Shown piece by piece: positions 11,724-25,235 of a DNA stretch of 64,000 bases. Numbering within the stretch: position 1 is the stretch's first letter; each line of letters opens with the position of its first letter. The notes under the pieces are model-generated. The model was given only the letters and a program-made list of their open reading frames with translations, had not been told where the DNA came from and ran no database searches. Made by a program: the position numbers and the translations under genes. The DNA lies in NCBI RefSeq assembly GCF_020882245.1, contig NC_083597.1, positions 62,784,152-62,848,151 of the forward strand. Direction: 5' to 3'. The DNA is from Rhopalosiphum padi. Taxonomy: Eukaryota > Arthropoda > Insecta > Hemiptera > Aphididae.

Positions 11724-11755
<32 letters not shown>
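11724..11755. repeat. (TA)16 microsatellite
   Basis: An uninterrupted TA run. It is one of several long TA tracts in the window (also at about 14498-14525, 22722-22742, 29315-29342 and 46722-46742). Confidence 0.95.
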
Positions 11756-11756
<1 letters not shown>

Positions 11757-11814
11757 TTACATCAGTTTTTTTTCCTCTTTTGTTCACAGCGCGCACGACC
11801 TGCAGCGTCTATAT

Positions 11815-11862
11815 ACATACGCACACTTACACATACACACACGTGCACACATATACACACGA
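11815..11862. repeat. Imperfect CA/TA-rich repeat
   Basis: Interrupted CA dinucleotides (CACACTTACACATACACACAC). The overlapping frames on both strands in this area owe their length to this repeat. Confidence 0.7.
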
Positions 11863-12030
11863 GTGTTAACGCATCGCTAAACGCGCTTTGGCGACGACAA
11901 CGACTCTTCCAAGTCGAATTAACATGCAGAAGAACACTACGGCGTACCGCGTGTTTTAAAATGTTACAGTGTAGTAAAAACCTTTGAAAGGTTGTGTTGC
12001 TGTGCGATGTGCTAAAATGTGAACAAAAAA

Positions 12031-12051
12031 TAATAATAATAATAATAATAA
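12031..12051. repeat. (TAA)7 microsatellite
   Basis: A perfect TAA run following a short poly(A) tract. Confidence 0.95.
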
Positions 12052-13092
12052 CGCTGTATAGAACTCCGGACGTAGATATAAACAAAATAAGTCCGAAGAT
12101 TTCCGCGAGTTTGAATTAAAATCCCGTCGTAGCGAAACACCTTCCTGTCGACGATTTAGGTATACATATTATACCGAACCGCTGACGTTTAGACCTGTGC
12201 CGGACGCATATATATATATGTAATACATAGATTATATGATATTATGAATATCCTATGAATAAATACAGCCGCACAAGTCAGGAAGTTCCATTAACGGATA
12301 GATTCTTCCAGTGACGTATTTATAGGGGTTTCTTGAGTAGGATATACGGATTTACTAGAACTTTAACTGACTCGCGGGTGCTTCCTCCCTCGCCACTGAG
12401 TTGACTGGAAACTTCGGACGAATTAATGTGAATTATAATGTTATCACATTATACTCGCAAAACACGTTGCCACGACAATATAGGTATACCTAATAATCCA
12501 ATATCAGTAGAGAAGTAAAATAGTTTTTGCTAAAACTATATATTTTATTTTATTTAAATATTATTTATATATGTAATATATTCAATAGTCATAAAAATCA
12601 TTGACGTTTATAACTCATATCTAGCCGTCTATTTTCGAGACTTAAAAGTTTACGTGCTTAAAGTTGACTCGCAGCTTTGTCAAATCGACCGTGGACCTAA
12701 CCTAACCACGAAAAATATATTTTGAAAATTCTAAAAATGTTATTTTTTAATAACAAGAATAGTAAAATAAAAAGATTAAAATTGAATTAGGAAACATAAT
12801 AATTGAAAAAATGCTCCTGTAATTCATAAAATTAAAATAAACTGTATTCAAAGTTATTCTTAGAAAACTTGTAACTCTGTACCTAAATAAAATACAAGTA
12901 TTATATAATTTTTTTTTATAAAAGTCCCAATACTATATTTCTATTAGTTATATAAGTTTATTACCTAAAGATACAATATAATACCATGGATGAATATATT
13001 CTATATAGACACCTAATACCTACATATTTTTAATTATTTCCAAGACAAATATATTTATAGCGCTCAAAGTAATTATTTACTAATTCTAAAAT
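12052..13092. other. Non-coding stretch
   Basis: No supported gene. The part up to about 12480 is of moderate G+C; the rest is AT-rich. A CCTAACCTAACC word near 12695 is only two telomere-like units. Confidence 0.55.
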
Positions 13093-13170
13093 ATGAGTTA
13101 CAAAACATTGGTGGAACTGGAGTCAATCAGACAAATTCTGGAGGGAACACTTCACGCACGTCAAATTTTG
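13093..13170 (+). CDS. Candidate short exon with ATG start (weak)
   Basis: An ATG at 13093 opens a peptide starting MSYKTLVELESIRQIL and continuing about ten residues to Gln-Ile-Leu, where GTATAT (13171) could be a donor. The peptide looks protein-like, with a charged helix and leucine spacing, against very AT-rich flanks. Unspliced, the frame ends at the TAA at 13201-13203 after 36 residues. A good acceptor, TTATTTACAG, ends at 13368, giving a possible 198-base intron. The next exon would be in the same phase. I do not recognise the product, and chance is a serious alternative. Confidence 0.15.
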
Positions 13171-13368
13171 GTATATAATTTTAGCATTTCGATGACATAC
13201 TAATAAGACAAACCCATTATTAGTTATAGCTATTAGAACTATTGTACTTAATACTTACATTAATTTTTCATAATATATAGTCATAGTGTATACAATTAGA
13301 ATATCAATGTTTACTTTCTCAGAATCAATATTGGTCGATTGAGCAATAATTATTATTGTTATTTACAG

Positions 13369-13479
13369 TTTACGCACATTGTTCACCAACTATCAAGGAC
13401 ACGTGTTTTTCTGCACTATAAAAATACCCATATTATGTATAAATACATTGTATCTGTGGAATGCAAAAAGTTATTTTAA
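13369..13479 (+). CDS. Candidate terminal exon paired with 13093-13170 (weak)
   Basis: After the pyrimidine-rich acceptor TTATTTACAG the phase-0 frame is open for 36 codons (FTHIVHQLSRTRVFLHY at its start) to a TAA at 13477-13479. Joined to the upstream candidate exon it would give a protein of about 62 residues. No conserved motif is visible, and there is no nearby AATAAA in a convincing position. This is a hypothesis for RNA-seq, not a firm call. Confidence 0.12.
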   Translation, partial: FTHIVHQLSRTRVFLHYKNTHIMYKYIVSVECKKLF

Positions 13480-13856
13480 AAAAGGTCAAAGGAATATCCA
13501 TCACTCTTATCACTTATTATATTGTATATACACCAGTAGATTCATCACGTAAGCCGAAATATACATATTATATTCATTAATCATTGATACTTTCGAGTTT
13601 CGCTTGTTGTTAAAATTTGATTTACAGATTAGGTAAATTGTGTTCGTGTCACAATACATCATATCTGTCTAATAATTAGAATTTTTTCTTATTAAAATTG
13701 GGATACAATTATTAACATGCCATATGCAAACATACAACATTAAGGTGTATACGCTGTAACACTGCAGTAGGTATACCTTTACTACTATATAATATTATTT
13801 TAATTAATACATTTTTTTTTTATCAAATTTTGACGACGTCGTTTTTGTTCTATCTG

Positions 13857-13884
13857 TGTACCTACATATATATATGTAGGTACA
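13857..13884. repeat. 28-bp perfect palindrome
   Basis: The sequence TGTACCTACATATA followed by its exact reverse complement, with no loop. It could be a dyad binding site or a cruciform-prone TA core. GTAGGTAC/GTACCTAC words are frequent elsewhere in this window, so a chance origin from common words is possible. Confidence 0.9.
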
Positions 13885-14493
13885 TTATGTAGATAGCTAC
13901 ACTAAATCGTCGGCATTTGGCAACCAAATCCTATAATAATAATATACATGTCCGGCGCAGTTCGTTCTACGATTTTAGTATTATGTCCTTATTATATTTT
14001 AAGACTTTTTTAATTCCATGTACGGCATGTTCTGTATACCTATAGAATTATTATTTTTAGGCCAGGTCCATTCGTTTTTATTGCGTTTGGCCGGATGTTG
14101 TTTGGCCGAAAAAATAAAAATGATAAAATGGAGTTTTAATTAAAACCGGCGGGACGTACATTGTAACTACATTCGTTTAAATAAAACGCGTGAACGCATA
14201 TTTGGTACATACATATTATAAACATTAAACACTATATTATGTGTACATAATTATTCCGGTAAATGCGTGTTTTCCACCAACTATACTGTAGAGCAGTATA
14301 TTTTTCGTAGTATAATTATTTTACCGTTATAAACGTATAGGTACATGTAATAGTATAATAAGTATATATAGTATATTAATATATAGATTTTATAATATTG
14401 CTGCGTTGTTTGCGGAAAAAAACAAATCGATCGGACGCCAAATTTGTTTTAGCCGACGACTGCGACGGTATACATCCCATAATAAACACATTC

Positions 14494-14497
<4 letters not shown>

Positions 14498-14525
<28 letters not shown>
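14498..14525. repeat. (TA)n microsatellite
   Basis: An uninterrupted TA run of about 14 units. Confidence 0.95.
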
Positions 14526-14528
<3 letters not shown>

Positions 14529-16667
14529 CACATCCACGTACCGCGTTCGACTAGGATCGTGGTAGTGTTAGAAAATCTTTCATTATTGAACAAATTGCCT
14601 TCGTAACGTTAAAACCATAAGATAGTGCTTATAACAAATAACTACGTTTCGAACATAATATAAATTAGACATTTTGAATTTTTATAATTCGATTTTATTT
14701 AAATTATTGGAATATTAATTAAACTTGCAATAAAATACATTTTCAAGTATTAAATCTAATTAAACTAGAACTTAAAAACCATATCAAAATCTATTGTTTT
14801 TAAAACACCAACAAAAAAATAACTTATTAGACATTTTTTTGACCGTCGTAAGTAGTAGTAAATCGTATATGTAGTGTGAATTTCAAGAATTTTAAGAATC
14901 GTCAATAATTTCGGAATGACGAAAAATGACAAAACTCGAATTTCACAAAATCTAAATTTTAACGCTTTTAATTCAGTTTTCCTAGAACGTTTAATACCTA
15001 AACAGTCCAAAAGACATGACATTTTAAATCAAAAATACAAACTATAATGGTATTCAAAATTAACTTTTAGAGAATTGATATAAGCGTACTGATTGGATAA
15101 AAATAGAAATATCTTATTAAAATAAAAGTATATTATCATGAGAAATAAACGACTTTAGTGAGTAAAATTAAAATTTAATTTAGACTAGAGGGACTAGTTT
15201 TTTTTATCTGAGATAACCTTTTAATAGACAATTGGGAATAGTTATCTAGATTATATAACAGATAGGACATTACGTAACTAAATAATAATCATCAGTCTCA
15301 ATATTACTGCCGACTGGTCCACGGTAAGGTTTTAGTAACGCGTAACCGATTTTCGGACATGTTCGCAATGTGATTTATATAGTTGTTTTTTTCTCAAAAA
15401 AAACGTCTCAGTGTTTTATTACATCATGTACAATATACGTCAACGTTATATTATAGACATTTGCTCTGTCTGTTTGCGACGCCTTGTCGACAATAAACCG
15501 CCTCGTCCATAATTCACAAATAAAACGGCAGATTGCTAAATATATAAAAAATAATTTATTCGAAACTATCTATTATATTATTATTTTGTCCACCGTAATG
15601 CACTAGTGCGCGTTATGGAAATTTAAACGTAGACCAAAAATTGTTTGAGTAAATCCATAATGGCAGACAAGCAGACAATTGTTTTATCGTGAACCGGCTG
15701 CAGGCAATATCTCGGGAACTGTACAAAATCTTCAAATTATTTATATTAAAACTTTTAAGAGCACTATATTAAACATTTAAACGTGCCATTTTACATTTTT
15801 CTACTTGCAATATTTGATCTTGAAATTATCAAATTCATCTTCCATGATAATAACATTATAGTCCACGAGCGTAAATATATTACAAAGAACGACGACAAAG
15901 TTAGCAAAACATAGTAACTGCAAAAGTTAGCAATATAATATATAATCAGTTTTTCGAGAACCCACCGACCAATCATCACGTAATTGGAGTATCTACGATT
16001 ATATAAATAAACGAGTTTAAGGAGCATAAAATATGGAAAAGAGATACTAACTGTTTTTTGGGAAAGGAACAAACTTTTAAAATTTGATATAAAATTATAA
16101 AAATTTTACTATAGATTATATAGCAAGATTATGTAGTTTTTATACTGTTGTTTAATAGTAACTATAATAGTAACTGTTATTCAAATCCTAAAAGTACATT
16201 CATTATTTTGCATTTAAAATTTAACCTAAATTTAAATGTATATACCTAAGGTTTGAAAATGTGATACAATATCCTTCCGAAGTTGTTGTCACTGGTATGT
16301 AAAAATATCGAAAAGGCATGCGGAAAATTTAATAAGCGTTAACTTTTTAAATTGAAATTGTGCGTTGCTTTTGCTCAGAATTGTTTTTTCGCCCACCTAC
16401 AGTAACTTATTGAATTTATTGAATTCAAACCGACTGTACAGTTGCAAGTATACTCTAGTTTTTATAATTTATTTTCAAAATAAATACAATCTGTTGGCGT
16501 TCGCATAAAAATTCGAGGAAAACAAAAGATTTTATTCAGTTAAAATACTTACCAATATTACTAAGAAAATAGTGTATGTTATTTACATAGTATTTTTCTA
16601 AGTCCATTCGAGGGGGTTCGAATGGTATCCATGGTAAGGACTCACTCTCATTTTATGCGCTGTTACC

Positions 16668-16687
16668 AAAAAAAAAAAAAAAAAAAA
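16668..16687. repeat. Poly(A) tract, 20 A
   Basis: A homopolymer run followed shortly by AATAATAAT and a second A-rich run. No retroposon body was recognised beside it. Confidence 0.95.
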
Positions 16688-16740
16688 TCATGTCTGAAAA
16701 TAATAATAATAAAAAAAAACATGATTTTTAAAAAGAAATA

Positions 16741-17040
16741 TAACGCCCTCCGGAAATACGCACACTATAGTCGGGAGTCGCCGTCGTCGCGCACAGCATA
16801 ATAATAATCACAGTCTTGTGTACAGTATAAATATACGAATATGTTATACATGGCAGTGGCTCTATTTATGGACTCTCGTCGTCTGTCTGTGCAACGAACA
16901 TTACCGTCAACCCTTTTTGTACATTACGTGATCCCGACGAAGCACCCACAGAGGCACCCAAAAGTCGCTGGGCCTGAACGGAAACAGTTTTTAACACTCG
17001 CCGACCTCAATGGGCGGGTGGGTGAGTTGGAAGAGTATGC
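16741..17040 (+). promoter_or_regulatory. GC-rich island; possible promoter or first exon
   Basis: This block stands out in base composition from the AT-rich flanks and has clustered CG dinucleotides. A plus-strand frame starting at the ATG at 16841 is open through it (MLYMAVALFMDSRRL at the start), and two overlapping donor-like words, GGTGGG and GGTGAG, occur near 17019-17026 where the GC-rich part ends. It could be a first exon ending at that donor, but the peptide is not recognised and there is no second exon to pair with it. Confidence 0.25.
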
Positions 17041-20000
17041 TACACTTGTTATCAGTGTTCTAAAGTATTTTAGTATTAGTAATCAAATAATTTGTGTACT
17101 ATATACTGTCCATCGTCAAGCATTTGAGTTTATTTTAAATAATAGTTTACTGTATTGAACGCATGAACAAGTTTCCTTCAAAACTTACCTCCAAACATTT
17201 GTTTTCTACTTCTAATAAAAATATTAAGAATTTTAAAAATAAGCATCTTAAACACCTTACTGATATTCAAAATTAAGAACAGTATCCTTTTAAAGATAAA
17301 ACACACACACACATACAATAAGTTAATATAATTATTAAAAAATTATATTTAAAAAGGACTTAAATTTTTTTCAAAAATATTTTTACAACGCAGCTTATTA
17401 TTATAATATAAATAGTTATATCTGTAACTAGTCCCGTACCATATAATTTATTTTTAATACCTATTTTTTTCGCTTGTTGATGCTTACTGCAGTAATATTA
17501 TTTAGCCAGATTAAATTGAGTCTACTCAAATACCTATCTCTGGGATTTAGACATATCAAAACGCATTTTTAATTAACATTTGGATAATACTATAGTAATA
17601 TAGATAATGCTGGGGATTGTGACAAAACGTTAAGAGGAGTGGAAGGAATTAAATACACTGGCAGAACAAATTACGCCGAAAAATTGTCTTACCGGTTACT
17701 GTTCAAGCACATTATTAACAATAAAAACTCTTGTTATATTTCAAAATTTTAATAATATTTTCTAGTAATAATTATTATAAATTATTTTATTTTAGTATTG
17801 ACAATAATTATCATATTAAAATGAACTAATTAAATCCCAAGGTGTCAGGGTAATAATTTAGCAGTGACCTACTCCCCTTCCCGGAGTCACTACTGGATAA
17901 TGCGAGTAGATTATGTATTTAATACGATCAATGAAATCGAGCTCTGGCTATTGACGATCGTATAATATTTAAAAACGCTAACAGTTGACTCAAATGTTTC
18001 GAAAAATAAAATTTCGTTCGCGGGTTGTACTTACAACTACGGTTTTCGGGCTTACTGCATATTTTCAATGGTTTTTACGGGTATTATTATAATTGTTCCG
18101 GTTGATTCGGAAGATTCGTTTTTTACATAGATATTAATGTTTCGGATCGCCACCGAACAGGCTCGGGTGTTCTCCTAACCGAATTTTTAAATCGATATCG
18201 AACCATTATGTGCGGTCGTTGATACGAAATCGAAATAAATATATCGTTATATTGCGTGAAAAACGGAAACCGGAACCACGAGCGGTGTGGTGGAACAATA
18301 AATCTTGGTAATAATAGTAATATTTTGAATAAATATCGTTCGCAGTAAGCGGTGCCTTCTTATCGCATCCCAACAACATTTTGACGGTCACTTTTAACAG
18401 CCACTTTTGGGCGACAGCGCAACTGTAGTGCCGCAATATGGTTTTTATCAGTGCGGGCGCAATCATTTTATACAGCCCAGTCAAAATATAGTTTATTAAT
18501 ATGCAGCTTGGTTAAGTATCAAAAACACAGTTGGACTAGGTATAAATATGTCAGTAAAATAAATTCTAATAATATATTTTATTTATAACCAAACCGATCA
18601 GACCAGTACCAATAAATGTACCTATAACTACAAAAATATGTCATTAGTCGGGTAACGACGATTAGTCGAAACCGAACTGAAATCATTGTATGATATTGCA
18701 AGGTCACATTACTCCGGTCATGGATAATTTATTGTTTTTAGAAGAATTATTTGATAATTTTATTATATACAATCCAAAAAAAAATTTGAAATAATAGATT
18801 TTGTAAATTAATTTCGATAAAACTATAAGGAAACAACTTATAGATATGACAACATTCTTGGAGTCCTTGGACCCTATTAATAGTAATCGGGGTACGGGCT
18901 GTAAACTTTGGGTATCACAAGACTCTATCCTCGAAAAATTCAACCAAATATGAGTCTGTACAGTCGTCGATTATTCGTTCATCAAAAAATCAGTGATTGA
19001 AGTTTGGTAAACGACAGCTGCTTGTTTTTCTTTCTCGAATTCGTTTTTTCGTTTAATCAAACAACTTGTACCGAATTAACTTTTACTGTCAAAAATTGAC
19101 GTTTTAATAAAAATTACAAAAATATAATAAAGCACTGGTGTCCGAAAACCCCGACCACGTATCTTGAGTAATCATATATTAATCATGAGCTACTATAATA
19201 GTAACCTATAGCTATACAGTGTACGCCGGTGCAGTCAAACCGTACATATAATAATTTATAGCATCTGGGGTAGCACTCACTCTTGAGTGGTTTTTCGTTT
19301 AATGTAATATTAACAAACTATTTCATAGTATTAGAAGAAGCACACACTGGCTAGCTCTACAGCTTTTGGTGTAAACGATTAATAACAATAATCCACTGAT
19401 TTCAGTATTTCACTGATAAAATTGACGTATACTAACGTTACTAACGCAATTATGGCGCAATACATTTTATAAAAAATTAAAAATAATACTTTTTTAAATA
19501 CGAACTTAATAACTTTTTAGACACACTCAACCCTTCGTCTCTTCAAATTATAGGTTTATTAAATAATTATTGTATATTTAAATTACCCACCAATATTAGA
19601 ACGCTTTTATATTGTAAATTATACATTACGGGTCTCTTTACATCTATTAAAAATCCTATACTATAAAATGTAAAAAATACTTTATTTAAATTTTAAAGAT
19701 AATATTAATTTATTAAATTATTTTATTAATGGTTGTAATAAATAGCGTATAGTATTATGAGTTTATAGTCGTACCATTAGCTACTTTCCTCTCTAATTAA
19801 ACAATATTATAAATAAATAATAATGTAATCAAATTATAAGTTATAATCTAAACAACCAATTGACTAAAAATAATTTAATTTTTATCATTGGATTACTTAT
19901 GTATAACTCTGCTCTGTATTATAAATAATTAAAATATAATTTAACTGTACAATAATAACACACCAGCCAACAAGTTGTGCTTAATTATAGTGGCTTTAAC

Positions 20001-22720
20001 AGCAGTTTACAATTTTTTTACTGGTTGATGCTTTAGCAGAATATAATTAGTCATAATTATAATCGAGTAGATTACATAGTAATGTAAATTACAGAATTAT
20101 TATTACATTTTATTTATCTACTTAACGATTTATTTTTGCGTTTTTTCTAAATAAATTAAAAATATGCGCGAGATAGTAAACAAATTACACAATAATTATA
20201 ATAATGTACGATTATTATTGAGACTAATTCCTAAGTTCTCGTTTTATTTTCTTTCCGAAATCTAAATTCAATAATTTAGACTTATAATACATATTAATAT
20301 GCTGTTTCTCTCTATACCCAGTCGTACCCACACTATACACGACAAAAATAGCCCGGTAATATATTTATGGGTAAGACGGATTAGGGGGATGTTTAATAAT
20401 TGTTACAAGTGATTTCTTAAGCAATATTTTATACGGTCACGATAATATTGTGTGTCACCGTAATTTACTCTATACATGGCGGCTTGTTAGTTGTTGCACG
20501 AGAAACGTAATATTTCCCCGATACCTCGCCGCCATGCCACGGTGATTTATATGGTTCACTATTCCGTCGCTCAGTGTTTCTCGGCCAATTTAAATTATTT
20601 AAACGCGTTCCTGAACTATTCAACTTTATCGAAACAAACACAATATCGTATTTGCGTATTTAAAGGTAGTTTCGATTAGGTTCGGTACTCGTACACACTC
20701 GTATACAACACTGAATACCAATAGTCATTTTTAATTGCAGTATATTGGTAGTTGGTACTGTCATATTGAAAGTTTTCAGAAACTATTCTACGAATACCAA
20801 TTAAACCGAACCAACGGTTTATTATTTATGTGAATTTATCAATTATTAGCAATTCAATTTTTCACGAACGGTGAATAATGACATTATCACAGAAGAGCGG
20901 AGTGCGATTCCGAGAGATCAATTTATATTTATTTCTTTTATGAAAAAAATAGTTTCCTAGGGAACAGCTAAACTATTAGCTTAAGTTAATAGGTTTAGTT
21001 AAACAATTATTGTAGTTGAAATAGCAATATTTTATATTATTTTATAATAAATATTAAAAAATAATGATAATTTATTATACTAAAATAAATTATTAAACCT
21101 GTTATCATACTTAGTAGAGTTATCAATAATACAATATAATATAATGTAATTAACTATAGTAGAAATGGCTAACATTGATAATGGATACGATCAAACTGTC
21201 TTTTTATCGTAAATGTAACTAAATGATATTGTTGGTAGCTATAATATTTTAACTAAAACATCTTAGTAATAGTAGTACCTAATACCTACTAAATCTAATA
21301 TTAAGAACAGTAACTAAAAAATAATGATATCGCCTTCAATTTTAAAATAATTTTTTTCCGTACTTTGACGATGACACGTACATGGAGATTGGTGTACACA
21401 AAATTTTAAGCTTTAAACGCTCGTAGGTACATAAATAATAAACTATAATGATTCAATAATCAGCGTTTGTAGGTAACTTAAGTGTTTTGTTAGAAAACTA
21501 CAATCTACTCCTACAGAATTGTGGAATTAAATATAAATGGCGGCTGTCGCTTTTTAACGGCAACAAAAAGTATGAAACCTAAAAAATAACACAGATGAAA
21601 AATATTAAATCTTATGTATAGTATTTCGAATTTTATAAAAGAAAAAATTGTTTCCAAAAAGTTTTTAGAGAAAATAAGCGCCGTACTATCGTTAAAAAAT
21701 CACCAAGTAATGCAGTGCATCATGCATAAATCATTTTACTCGACTAGAGTTGTAGAAAATTCAAACATAAAATATTATAATAGTATACGACCAAAAAAGT
21801 CACTTGGCGAAATTAGATCGCTACACGCGATCTATATATTATATTATCTATGTATTCTATATAGTATATAGAACGTAAAATTACATATTATTATTTTTAT
21901 TATTTTATTCATGGACGGATCGAGGACTGACCATAATACCATACAAAGTACACCTATATGATCTATGAATTTTTATTTTAAGTAAATATTACCATTATTA
22001 TTATATAAATACGTGATCACTGATTTCTGTAACTACTATAGGCGAATAAAACGAGATGAATTTTTATGATTTTTGCTCACCTTTTGGCTTTAAGCATTAA
22101 ACGTTGAATTTTTATATTAGAATTATTTAAAGGACTTAAATAAAATGATGTAATGTCAACGCTTATTTGTATATTAAGTTTTCAAATTTACATCAAACTT
22201 TTTTAATACTTTTTTTATAAGAGTTTGTTACAAATTACTTTGCAATGAGATTAAATTCAACATGTACCAAATAACGTTTGTTTTTCACTTCATACGACAA
22301 AAAACTTAACTGTAACTTAAATAATATTTTAAAACAAAATTTTATATTTAATACTTGTATATTACACATTTAATAATAATAAAAAAAAAATGTTTCACTT
22401 ATTGTATTAAATAAAAATATTTTAAATTTTTTAGCCAAGTTAAATATGTTGAATATGGCCAAAGTTCAGATTTGTCAGTTGTTTAATCATAATATTACAC
22501 CATAACTATTCGTATTGTTATGTATCTCATTTGACTCTTGTTTCCAACCATCTAGCAGATTGCAGGTATAAGATAAATCTTACATTATAAAACAATATGG
22601 AGTATCTGTTGCAGGAAATACGAAAATCCACGGATAATATTATAAAATAGGAATTGAAAATAAAAACGATTTTTAAACAGGCCAGCTGTTTAGATTTGTT
22701 TGTGTCGTATATCGTATATA
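17041..22720. other. AT-rich non-coding stretch
   Basis: No supported gene. Short richer patches occur near 18000-18480 and 20480-20680, without splice signals that bound an open frame. A good acceptor-like TTAATTGCAG near 20740 is followed by only about 30 open codons. Confidence 0.55.
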
Positions 22721-22721
22721 T

Positions 22722-22742
22722 TATATATATATATATATATAT
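22722..22742. repeat. (TA)n microsatellite
   Basis: A TA run next to related TATA-rich words. It underlies the Tyr-Ile repeats in overlapping frames. Confidence 0.9.
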
Positions 22743-25235
22743 TGCGCTGCTAAAGGCTGACACAAAGATAATGTCGTTTCAATGGGTTTATCAATATCGT
22801 ACGAGTTTCTGAAGTTATCTCTCGGCGGGATTTTTATTATTATTTTTCCAGCCTTTTTCTCCTATATATATATGTATTATATACTCGAGTCATCCGACTG
22901 ACATACATGGTTTACGATCGGACCGCCGATTCGTGGTCTGTTTTTAGCAAAACCATCTTGAAAAACGAAAATGGCCTCGTCGTGGTCGTGAACCTATATA
23001 TATATACACATATAATATACTTCGTATATAGAAATACATCAATTTTCAATGGGTTGAAGGCTCGGAGAACCGAACAATCGATACAAGTCGTTATGATAGC
23101 AATCAATTTCACGTGTTTTGGAAGGGGAGAAAATCTCGAAGGAAAATGCTACTATTATAAGGTGGCCGCAAATATTAGATAATCGGCAGCAGTGCGATAA
23201 GACATGACAAAGTACAATAATACGATTATATTATGCGAGACGAGTGAAATTGAATTTCGCGTAAAATGTGTTCGGAAAATGCAGGAAGAAACTACCCATG
23301 TGGTTTGATCAAAGAAAAAGAAAAAAACGCTTAACTCACGAGACCTGTAAATGGCAGTCTGCCATGCCGAACGAAAATGGAATGCCTACTTCGCGAGATG
23401 CGTTAAACCCGTAACGGCGCGTCGCTCATCGGTAACGTCGCTTGACAATAATATTTCAATCGCATTTATTTTGACCGTCCGTTCCAATAATTGCCTATCT
23501 CGTTTATTTTCACCCGATAAACAAGCTGGACGCGACAAACCGTAAAAGGCCCCATCGTATAGTCGTACCACAGTGTGTTGATTTAATATACCTACTTATA
23601 GGTACACGACGTAGTGGTCATTATAATTATTGGTCACTGCTATATAAACAAGTTATAACAAGTAACGCTGCGTATAGCGTCTTCCGCAGTCGGCCAAATG
23701 CCCATCACCTCGCTGTGTTGTATGTATTTCAGCCTTCACCGCTTTCGAATTCCATATATCGGTGTCGAGCATGATAATATTTTCATCGACGGGCTATAAA
23801 CACGCTAACCAGTCACAAATAAAGCTCTTTCCGTCGACAACCGCCAGACTCGACCGACGCGACCATCATCGGATTCGTTGTTGCCAATAACCTCGCGCTG
23901 ACGAGATAAATAATGTACCTATATAACATTGAGTTTTGTACGTTTTCGTGCTAATGTATTACCATTTACTTATAATATTACAGCAATACGTTCTTGTATA
24001 TGCAAAAGTTAGATAAAAAATACCGTCTTCGTATACGGTTGATTCGCATAGACAAATTATATCAGAGTAGTGGTGTGTCGAAAATAAGTAAATAATATTC
24101 TGTTGATGCGCACACACTATAATGTAGGAAGTAGCCAGGCGGCAAGTTTTGAGAGGAGAGAACGTCGTATCAGCATGTGTTTCACCGTGTTTGGGATAGT
24201 TAAATTAAATAATTAGCTGCAAGACACGTATAAAAATAATACGTGAATACTGAAAGCTGTATTTATATACTGTTGTCGGGTTAATACACCCATCAACCTA
24301 TATAATGTTCCGACCTGTGGTTTGTAGTGTGCACAATATGTATGTATATATTATAAACAGACGAATCCGTTGATAACTGCAATATGAATAATTTCATAAT
24401 ATAATAATAATAACATTAAAATGACATCAAAACAGTATTATTTTCTACACATTAGTTAAAATTCTAACGAATCGAGCAATCGCTCTAAAATAAGTCATAA
24501 AATAATAAAATATAATACATTTATGGCGTTGATTTAAATGTGAGTTTTATTTTTTTTCCGGAATTTCTGAAACAATGATTTTTGAATGCAAAATGCATTT
24601 CATACATCACAATAATGTTAAAAAATTAAAAAATGTAGTGTATTTTTTTATATTTTAGAGCGATTTTCGTATAATATTTTATATACTATATATAAGGGTA
24701 TATTAATTAGTAAAACTGTATCAAAATATTTTCAAATAAAAAAAAAAAAATGGAAAAAGCTTTAAACATTTTTTATTTTACTTTGTCATATTAGTTTTAT
24801 TTTATTCGTGTGGAGACGTATGTGAGATGTGACGTAGAAAGCATCGTAAAGGCGATTATGAATTCAGAGCTAGTAAAAGAATAATATAAACGTTGAATAT
24901 TTATCGTTGTCAATAAATTATGAAAATACAGTTTAAGATAAAGGTAAGTACATATTTTTGTACATCGTGTTGTATTTTTCTTAGAACTTTAAAATCCACG
25001 GTCTATAATTATTATTATTTTTATTTATAGGTATCGTACCTATCCATTACGACTGATATCATTTCGCTGGCATGCAAATGCAATGTACATAATAACCGTT
25101 TAGGCTTGTATATAGTTTAGGATTTAAACGATGATATATCGCTTTGCCTTTTAAAAACGTCTCGTAGAAAAAAAAATATAAATAAAATATAAAACGTCAT
25201 AATAAATTTATAGGTAGTGCACACGTGAAAAAATT
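22743..25235. other. Mixed non-coding stretch
   Basis: Moderate G+C with scattered CG dinucleotides between about 23330 and 23900, AT-rich after 23930. Opposed frames at 23351-23571 overlap almost entirely and neither is convincing. A donor-like AAGGTAAGTA occurs near 24940 without an open frame before it. Confidence 0.5.

Larger units (their letters stand above)
13480..16740. other. AT-rich non-coding stretch
   Basis: No supported gene. It contains a 28-bp perfect palindrome at 13857-13884, a TA tract at 14498-14525 and a poly(A) tract at 16668-16687. The minus-strand frames at 14765-15022 and 15791-16072 are AT-driven and rich in Phe, Tyr, Ile and Leu, without recognisable domains. Confidence 0.55.

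Noticed and set aside
11648..12085. Overlapping frames of about 70-107 codons on both strands
   Set aside because: They are kept open by TA, CA and TAA microsatellites and carry long Tyr-Ile, Thr-His or Ile runs.
12311..12399. CAGTGACG...CGCCACTG resembling hAT ends
   Set aside because: Only about 8 bases match and the flanks show no target duplication.
12695..12706. CCTAACCTAACC, telomere-like
   Set aside because: Two units of the insect TTAGG repeat are expected by chance; no array is present.
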